This document shows positions 24,377 to 29,777 of a DNA stretch of 29,777 nucleotides, one piece after another. The position numbers and the translations under genes were made by a program. This DNA is from CAZSLO01 sp964608025. GTDB taxonomy: Bacteria; Chloroflexota; Dehalococcoidia; Lucifugimonadales; CAJWER01. Every line of letters starts with the position of its first letter. The stretch's first letter is position 1. The stretch is taken from NCBI GenBank assembly GCA_964608025.1, contig CAZSLO010000010.1:1-29777 (forward strand). The letters run 5' to 3'. The notes under the pieces were generated by a model. It had not been told where the DNA came from and made no database searches. It saw only the letters and a program-made list of their open reading frames with translations.

Positions 24377-25202
24377 GCCAAAAAAGTACCTTCTTTTCTA
24401 AATATGATAGGGCGACTGTCAAAGACACTCCAATTACTGCCAATGTGATTACAGCAGAAAACAGTGTCGGCATATCAATATTATTATGAGCCACAATTAT
24501 CACGCTACCCAACCCTCGGTCACCTGTAAACCATTCTCCAACCACCGCACCTATTACAGACAAAGGCAAAGCGATCCTAAACGCAGCAAATATATACGGC
24601 AGCGCTGATGGAAATCGTAGTTTCATGAGTATCTCTTGATCCGACGCATCCAATGCTATTAGATAATCAAGTGCTCCCGGATTTACCGACTTAAGTCCGA
24701 TCAAGGTGTTAACCATGACAGGGAAGAACGTAATTAGTGCAGCGATTAATATCTTGGGAACTGCTCCAAAGCCGAACCATATGACAAAAAGTGGTGCGAC
24801 AGCAACTATGGGTGTGACCTTGATTAGCAGGGCGATGGGAAAAAGAGTTCTCTCTGCGACACCCGAATGAGCCATTAAGATCCCCAACACCAACGCTATA
24901 GATGACCCAAGAATGAATCCTCCAGCCGCTTCTATAACTGTTATCCCGGCATGTATGCCAAAAAAGCCTATATCACTGACCAAACGATCCAACACAGCAC
25001 TAGGTGTAGGGAAAAGATATATTGGAACATCTTTAATTCTCACCCATGCCTCCCAGAACACAGTTAAGATCAAAATTACAATTCCTGGGGGGACTAAGTA
25101 TAAAATTATCGTTCGGAAGACAGAGTTATCCTTGTTCGAGACAGCTTCGGGTATAGTCTCCAATTTGTTAGAAGACGTTTTATCTTCCATCAGACGAGCC
25201 AA
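24354..25202 (-). CDS. ABC transporter permease (SsuC/TauC/ThiX family)
   Basis: This 282-residue inner-membrane subunit has a cytoplasmic N-terminus of about 30 residues and six hydrophobic segments. The coupling EAA loop is seen as DASDQEILMKLRFPSALPYI in the second half, the place where the ATPase docks. Family length is normal. The start is either TTG at 25202, nine bases after GGAGG, or ATG at 25190; I keep TTG. Both neighbouring junctions overlap by about 23 bases, typical of tightly coupled subunits of one importer. Together with the ATPase and lipoprotein it forms a complete NMT1/SsuABC-like importer. Confidence 0.9.
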   Translation of the reverse strand: MARLMEDKTSSNKLETIPEAVSNKDNSVFRTIILYLVPPGIVILILTVFWEAWVRIKDVPIYLFPTPSAVLDRLVSDIGFFGIHAGITVIEAAGGFILGSSIALVLGILMAHSGVAERTLFPIALLIKVTPIVAVAPLFVIWFGFGAVPKILIAALITFFPVMVNTLIGLKSVNPGALDYLIALDASDQEILMKLRFPSALPYIFAAFRIALPLSVIGAVVGEWFTGDRGLGSVIIVAHNNIDMPTLFSAVITLAVIGVSLTVALSYLEKKVLFWHDAYIVS

Positions 25203-25968
25203 TAGTGGCAGCCTCCAGTAACAGTTGTCTCACCCGTGCGGAATATAGATGAAATTCCGACGAGTCCTCTAGGGCCTTTTCTCTAGGCCGCGGGAGATCT
25301 ATAACAACTTCATCTACGACTTTACCCGGCTGGCTAGACAACACGATCACCGAGTCAGACATTATGACCGCCTCAGGTACACTATGGGTTACCATTACAA
25401 CCGTGCTCTGCGAATCCTCCCATAAAGCCAACAGATGATGCCGCATATCTGTCCTAGTTATTTCATCAAGTGCACCTAGTGGTTCGTCCATCAAAAGTAA
25501 TTCTGGTTCCATAACTAGGGAGCGCCCGAAAGCCACTCTCTGTGACATTCCACCAGAAAGTTGATGCGGATAGAAGTCACCGAATTGAGACATCCCAATA
25601 GCAGCTAGAATGGCTTGAGACTTCTCCGAATTTATGGAACCTCCTGCGATTTCCAATGGTAATTCGATGTTTCTTAACACAGTTCTCCATGGCAACAATG
25701 ATGGATCCTGGAACACATAGCCCACTGCCCGCCTCTTTATGGCATCCTCAGGAGGCTTATCAGCTATCGTGATTTTGCCATCGGTTTGGTTTATAAGGCC
25801 ACCCATGCATTTCAACAGGGTTGTTTTACCACCACCACTTGGTCCTACGACAGAAACGAAGGAGCCTTTTCTTACGCCAAGATTTATGGAATCAAGCGCC
25901 GGGACAGGAATCCCTTCACGAAAGTACACGTGAGAGAGTCCCCGCACTGATATGTGCATTTTCCCCAT
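25180..25968 (-). CDS. ABC transporter ATPase (SsuB/TauB/ThiZ family)
   Basis: This 262-residue cytoplasmic ATPase powers the importer. Walker A is GPSGGGKT (42-49), the Q-loop glutamine is Q87 (VFQDPSLLPWRT), and the signature is LSGGMSQRVAFGRSL (from 137). Walker B is LLLMDEP (157-163), the D-loop is GALDE and the H-loop histidine is H195 (VTHSVPEA). The FQDPSLLPWRT form of the Q-loop is typical of nitrate/sulfonate/taurine-type importers. Two ATG codons, at 25968 and 25959, could serve. It is the first gene of the operon. Confidence 0.94.
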   Translation of the reverse strand: MGKMHISVRGLSHVYFREGIPVPALDSINLGVRKGSFVSVVGPSGGGKTTLLKCMGGLINQTDGKITIADKPPEDAIKRRAVGYVFQDPSLLPWRTVLRNIELPLEIAGGSINSEKSQAILAAIGMSQFGDFYPHQLSGGMSQRVAFGRSLVMEPELLLMDEPLGALDEITRTDMRHHLLALWEDSQSTVVMVTHSVPEAVIMSDSVIVLSSQPGKVVDEVVIDLPRPREKALEDSSEFHLYSARVRQLLLEAATIGSSDGR

Positions 25969-25982
25969 AAGAGTGTCGAATT

Positions 25983-25988
25983 ATTATA
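25983..25988 (-). promoter_or_regulatory. Candidate -10 box for the ABC importer operon
   Basis: A perfect TATAAT lies on the minus strand 15-20 bases before the ATG at 25968, which would give a leader of about eight bases. No convincing -35 is found at the expected distance. Confidence 0.3.
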
Positions 25989-26206
25989 CAGAGTGTCTCA
26001 ATAAATAATCCCCAGTAAACCAACTTTCTGAAATAGATATGGATGGTATTAATACGGGAAATTTAAATGGATTCGAGCACGTACAAAAGTCCAGATACAA
26101 AATCTTGACCTAGTTAGCAATTGACATGTTATGAACAGGAAACGAGAATCATCGATAAATGACTGAGAGTGTTTGCTTGGGAACAAGATTTATAGCTAGT
26201 CAGAAA

Positions 26207-26224
26207 TTCACAGTGCACTGTGAA
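26207..26224. repeat. Perfect 18-base palindrome after the DUF1232 gene
   Basis: TTCACAGTGCACTGTGAA reads the same on both strands. It begins two bases after the DUF1232 stop on the minus strand and is followed there by TTTCT. It could fold as a seven-pair hairpin with TGCA loop (weak terminator), or be a regulator site upstream of the ABC operon. Confidence 0.5.
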
Positions 26225-26226
26225 AA

Positions 26227-26613
26227 CTATTTTATGTCAGTTCCGGCATATTCAATGCTGATCTGATGCCTACAGTCATCTACCACTTGACGTGGAACCC
26301 TTCGTACAGCAATAAACACCAGAACAGGAACGATAATCACATCATCGACATATCCAACTATGGGTATGAAATCCGGCACGATTCCCAATGGCCATATTGC
26401 ATACCCCAGGGCAGCACCTAGAAGAATTTTCGAACCGGTAGGCGTTCGGGAATCACGCATCATCAACCGGTAAACTTTGAGCTCGCGGTTTAAATAGGCA
26501 AATATAGACATCAACATACGAACTGCTGCTGTAGCCGGACGTGGTTCGGGTAAGTCCGCAGCCAATACTTGGACAGGCGTATTTTCATCCGCCTTTTTAA
26601 GCCGGGTTGCCAT
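26227..26613 (-). CDS. DUF1232 (YkvA-like) small membrane protein
   Basis: This 128-residue protein has an N-terminal cytoplasmic stretch, then the DUF1232 core: TPTGSKILLGAALGYAIWPL followed by IVPDFIPIVGYVDDVIIVPVL (79-99). The DFIP and GYxDD elements between two hydrophobic helices are diagnostic of the family, whose function is not known. I place the start at ATG 26613, directly after GGAGGAG; a longer frame to 26658 would extend into the GC-rich palindrome upstream. Confidence 0.88.
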   Translation of the reverse strand: MATRLKKADENTPVQVLAADLPEPRPATAAVRMLMSIFAYLNRELKVYRLMMRDSRTPTGSKILLGAALGYAIWPLGIVPDFIPIVGYVDDVIIVPVLVFIAVRRVPRQVVDDCRHQISIEYAGTDIK

Positions 26614-26965
26614 GATACCGCTCCTCCAAGAGCATTTGGTTGGAAGCAAGCCCCACACGCCGCCTCGAGGCGGCGTATGGGTCCTGGCTCCTCCTTGATT
26701 CGATTGTGAGCGAGGCGAGTAGTCTTTAACCTAGTGTTCGCCTGAATACACTGACAATGTTATCGGTTGTATGTCCATCTATGGAAGGTAATATAGGTCT
26801 ATTTTTAAAGAAGTTTAAGATTTGTATGAAATTGGACAGAGCCAATAATCATGACTAAATAAAATTTTGCAGATGACATCACTTCCCCATACACTATTCT
26901 TATGAGAAGATAGCCCAGTTTGGCTCACAAATTTCCAACTATGGTAGATGCTCAAGAGGTGTGAT
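26614..26965. other. Divergent intergenic region with a GC-rich palindrome
   Basis: A 352-base gap between the divergent DUF1232 and Asp-box protein genes, without a credible open frame or RNA gene. Besides the palindrome at 26652-26681 it is AT-rich in its right half. The right end carries AGAGGTG (26955-26961), the ribosome site of the next gene. I see no convincing promoter pair. Confidence 0.4.
26652..26681. repeat. Strong GC-rich palindrome
   Basis: The central 20 bases (26657-26676) form a perfect palindrome, and the arms extend to 15 bases with one mismatch at 26656/26677. It stands out against moderate base composition around it. There is no T-run on either side. It lies about 40 bases upstream of the DUF1232 start and could be part of its leader. 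Confidence 0.6.
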
Positions 26966-29777
26966 TTGAAGAAAACAAATAGTATTGATTCAACTCTTTT
27001 AGGATCCTTGAAATGGAGATGCATCGGACCTCCTCGTGGTGGCAGAGTAGTAGCAGCTGCTGGTGACCCGAATGATCCCATGACTTTCTACTTCGGAGCA
27101 GCCGGTGGAGGTGTTTGGAAAACAACCGATGGAGGGACCTTCTGGGAACCGATCTCCGACGACTATTTCACTACTGCTGCAGTGGGTGCAATAGCAGTAT
27201 CAGATTCAGATCCAAACGTTGTATACGCTGGGACAGGAGAGGCATGTATCCGTGGAAACGTCACCCATGGGGACGGAGTGTATAAATCCACAGATGCCGG
27301 CAAGACATGGCGCAACATTGGGCTCAGCGATACTCGCCATATTTCCCGAATTAGAATCCACCCTAGCGATCCTGACCTGGTTTATGTCGCTGCCTTAGGT
27401 CACGCTTTCGGGCAAAATGAGGAAAGAGGTATCTTCCGCTCAAAAGATGGTGGTGATACCTGGGACAAGATCTTATATAAAAGTGATCGCGCCGGTGCAG
27501 CGGATCTCTCGATGGACATCACCAACCCCAGAATCATGTACGCTGCGATCTGGCAAACACTGCGAGAACCCTTCAATTTCACCAGCGGAGGACCTGACAG
27601 TGGACTCTACAAATCCAGCGACGGTGGAGATACCTGGACTGATATCACAGACAACAGTGGGTTACCAGGCGGTACCAAGGGACGGATAGGTGTCGCGGTA
27701 TCGCCAGCAAAACCAGGGCGTGTATGGGCCATAATAGAGGCTGAAGACCGCGGTCTCTACAGATCCGACGATGGCGGAGATACCTGGGATCACCTCAGTG
27801 ACGACGGCAACCTGATGCAGAGACCCTGGTACTACGGCCATGTTTACGCCGACCCACAGAACGAGGATACATGCTACGTTCTAACGTTGAACATGTGGAA
27901 ATCCACGGATGGAGGTAATACCTTCAACCGTGTTACCACTCCACACGGAGATAACCATGAGCTATGGATAGACCCTCGTAACCCCAAGCGAATGATCCAG
28001 GGTAACGACGGAGGAGCCTGTGTAACATTCAACGGTGGCGACACCTGGTCATCAATTTACAACCAGATGACAGCCCAGTTCTACCACCTGGACACAGACG
28101 ACGAATTCCCATTCAGAGTATATGGGACACAGCAAGACAACAGTGCTATTAGCGTACCTAGTAACACCAATACCGGGGCCATACCATGGTCTGACTGCTA
28201 TGCCGTGGGAAGTTCAGAAAGTGGCCACATCGCCGTAGATCCGAAAGACCATAATGTAATCTACTCGGGAGCCATAGGAAGTTCCCCTGGAGGCGGAGAC
28301 TCGCTTCTAAGATACGATCACCGTATCCGACAAACTAGGATTGTATCGGTTTGGCCCGAATATCAGTGGGGTTCTGGGGTTAAAGACCACAAATATAGGT
28401 TCCAATGGACTTACCCGATTGTCTTCTCCCCACATAACCCTGATGTCCTATACGTAACAGGACAATACGTATTTCGTTCTACAAACGGGGGAGAAAGCTG
28501 GGAGATAATAAGTAAGGACCTGACCCGAGGTGATGAATCAAAAATGGAAGCTTCGGGAGGTCCTTTAACCCTCGATACAACCTCGGTAGAACACTACGGA
28601 ACTATCTTTTCATTCGCCGAATCTCCCCACGAAAAAGGTGTGTTTTGGTCGGGATCAGATGACGGCATCATACATATCTCCCGTGATAGTGGAGATAGCT
28701 GGACTGACGTAACTCCAAGCGAATTACCAGAATGGAGCCGTATAGACATCCTGGAGATTTCTCCACATGATCCGGCAACAGTATATTTGTCCGCCACACG
28801 TTACAAGTGGAATGACAACCAGCCCTTACTGTATAAAACCACCGACTATGGCCAGTCTTGGACTAAGATAACGACCGGCATACCGGCCAACGACTTTACC
28901 AAGGTGATCAGGGAAGATCCCCAGAGAAAAGGGCTCCTCTACGCGGGAACTGAAACACGTGTATACGTATCATTTAACGATGGTGGTAACTGGCAACCAA
29001 TCCGTCAAAATATGCCAATCACCCCTATTTCAGACTTAGTGGTAAAAGATGATGCCCTTGTAGTAGCAACCAACGGCCGATCATTCTGGATAATGGATGA
29101 TTTGTCATCCATTAGGCAACTCCCCGATGTCAGTATTGACAGCGATGCATTTCTCCTGAAACCTGGCAAGTCATATCGGCAACCCCAGCCGGTCGGGGCA
29201 GGACGTCCGGGAGGACAGGGCAAGAACTACATGCTAGGCCTCGGATACAGTGGTTCCTTCTACGAAAAAGAAGATCCAACTGGAGAAATCACGCGCGTCA
29301 TGCTCGATTGCGGAGAAAATCCCGAGAGCGGGGTCACAATCCATTACTACATAAAAGATAAGCCTGAAGGCAATGTGTCACTTGCTTTCCTGGACAACAA
29401 TGACAATGAGATCAGAACATTCTCATCAAAAGAAACAGGTACTGAAGGATCAACTACCAAGACAGGTGACTTGAAGCACAAGGAACCCGTGGTTCGAACA
29501 GAATCAGGCATGAACCGGTTTATTTGGGACACTCGTTATCCCGGAGCTGTTAAGCCTGACACAGATGAAGTCGCAGACAATGGCTACGATGGGCCCATTG
29601 CACCTCCAGGCACCTACAAGGCCCGCCTTGAGATCGACGGCGCTTCACATACAAAAACATTTGAAATTCTTAAAGATCCTAGAATTGAAGCAAGCCAAGA
29701 GGATCTACAAGATCAATTTGATCTCCTGATCAAGATCCGAGACAAAGTTTCCGAAACCTACGAGGCTGCCAATCGCA
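26966..29777 (+). CDS. Large Asp-box/VPS10-like beta-propeller protein, 3' end missing
   Basis: An open frame runs 937 codons from TTG at 26966 to the right edge without a stop. It contains about eleven Asp-box turns of the form S-x-D-x-G-x-T-W, for example KTTDGGTFW, KSTDAGKTW, RSKDGGDTW, KSSDGGDTW, RSDDGGDTW, KSTDGGNTF, RSTNGGESW, SRDSGDSW and KTTDYGQSW, spread over residues 50-680, as in sortilin/VPS10-type and BNR sialidase-like propellers. After the propeller comes RSFWIMDDLSSIRQL and then a beta-rich C-terminal part. I see no N-terminal signal peptide, which is odd for a protein of this kind. Related bacterial proteins are called glycosyl hydrolases, but no catalytic set is evident. Function unknown. 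Confidence 0.88.
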   Translation, partial: MKKTNSIDSTLLGSLKWRCIGPPRGGRVVAAAGDPNDPMTFYFGAAGGGVWKTTDGGTFWEPISDDYFTTAAVGAIAVSDSDPNVVYAGTGEACIRGNVTHGDGVYKSTDAGKTWRNIGLSDTRHISRIRIHPSDPDLVYVAALGHAFGQNEERGIFRSKDGGDTWDKILYKSDRAGAADLSMDITNPRIMYAAIWQTLREPFNFTSGGPDSGLYKSSDGGDTWTDITDNSGLPGGTKGRIGVAVSPAKPGRVWAIIEAEDRGLYRSDDGGDTWDHLSDDGNLMQRPWYYGHVYADPQNEDTCYVLTLNMWKSTDGGNTFNRVTTPHGDNHELWIDPRNPKRMIQGNDGGACVTFNGGDTWSSIYNQMTAQFYHLDTDDEFPFRVYGTQQDNSAISVPSNTNTGAIPWSDCYAVGSSESGHIAVDPKDHNVIYSGAIGSSPGGGDSLLRYDHRIRQTRIVSVWPEYQWGSGVKDHKYRFQWTYPIVFSPHNPDVLYVTGQYVFRSTNGGESWEIISKDLTRGDESKMEASGGPLTLDTTSVEHYGTIFSFAESPHEKGVFWSGSDDGIIHISRDSGDSWTDVTPSELPEWSRIDILEISPHDPATVYLSATRYKWNDNQPLLYKTTDYGQSWTKITTGIPANDFTKVIREDPQRKGLLYAGTETRVYVSFNDGGNWQPIRQNMPITPISDLVVKDDALVVATNGRSFWIMDDLSSIRQLPDVSIDSDAFLLKPGKSYRQPQPVGAGRPGGQGKNYMLGLGYSGSFYEKEDPTGEITRVMLDCGENPESGVTIHYYIKDKPEGNVSLAFLDNNDNEIRTFSSKETGTEGSTTKTGDLKHKEPVVRTESGMNRFIWDTRYPGAVKPDTDEVADNGYDGPIAPPGTYKARLEIDGASHTKTFEILKDPRIEASQEDLQDQFDLLIKIRDKVSETYEAANR

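Noticed and set aside
25969..26226. TPP riboswitch expected if the importer carries thiamine precursors
   Set aside because: No recognisable thi-box segments such as CTGAGA on the coding strand.
26640..26720. Possible tRNA suggested by GC-rich folding
   Set aside because: No acceptor/T-arm pattern; the fold is a single simple palindrome.
26815..27081. 88-codon minus-strand frame before the large propeller protein
   Set aside because: Overlaps the start of the Asp-box protein in antisense; no conserved pattern, no ribosome site.
1..29777. CRISPR arrays, insertion sequences, phage or toxin-antitoxin modules
   Set aside because: No regularly spaced repeats, transposase motifs, integrase signatures or typical small paired genes were found on either strand.

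Overview
This window looks like a chromosomal segment of a free-living bacterium. It holds about 25 protein genes, packed tightly on both strands, with no RNA gene, CRISPR array, insertion sequence or phage gene that I can see. The mix of genes (SMP-30 lactonase, Gfo/Idh/MocA oxidoreductases, phytanoyl-CoA-type dioxygenase, a large Asp-box propeller protein, a sulfotransferase, an erythrin-VIT1 fusion, actinobacterial-type dCTP deaminase) and frequent TTG/GTG starts would suit a marine Chloroflexota of the SAR202/Dehalococcoidia type. That lineage is my inference from gene style and not from a marker gene.

Layout. 1-114 (-) is the N-terminus of a gene running off the left edge. 472-1874 (+) carries a tiny zinc-ribbon protein and an orphan DppB-type permease with a possibly structured leader. 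1912-5895 (-) reads MFS transporter, PLP aminotransferase, Gfo/Idh/MocA dehydrogenase, with a perfect 11-bp inverted repeat between the first two. 6090-10254 (-) is a compact riboflavin operon, dcd-ribD-ribE-ribBA-ribH, with TAATG stop/start overlaps at two junctions. 10363-11757 (-) holds a SIMPL lipoprotein and a NifU-like small protein. 11984-14847 has an alpha/beta hydrolase (+), a gene remnant (-), a beta-propeller protein (-) and a sulfotransferase (+).

14919-15915 (-) is peroxiredoxin then PncC-type amidohydrolase. 16059-19130 (-) is Er-VIT1, site-2 protease with CBS domains, then nitrilase-family hydrolase, read from a good extended -10 promoter with a stem-loop at the predicted RNA 5' end. 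19331-20191 (-) is endonuclease IV. 20324-23333 (+) is a catabolic-looking set (SMP-30, an unusual Gfo/Idh/MocA protein, PhyH dioxygenase) that meets stop-to-stop an ABC importer (ATPase, permease, NMT1/THI5-like lipoprotein; 23330-25968, -). 26227-26613 (-) is a DUF1232 membrane protein, and 26966 to the right edge (+) is a very long Asp-box propeller protein, incomplete here.

How the parts fit: the rib operon makes riboflavin from GTP and ribulose 5-phosphate. The Er-VIT1/S2P set suggests iron or metal handling coupled to membrane proteolysis. The transporters, oxidoreductases, lactonase, dioxygenase, sulfotransferase and hydrolases suggest scavenging of varied organic compounds. The most unusual items are the roughly 24-residue insertion in lumazine synthase, the Gfo/Idh/MocA paralogue lacking the family's EKP and Asp/His signatures, the structured leaders at 719-863 and 19130-19232, and the truncated gene at 12816-13082. 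I found no clearly new multi-gene defence or mobile system.
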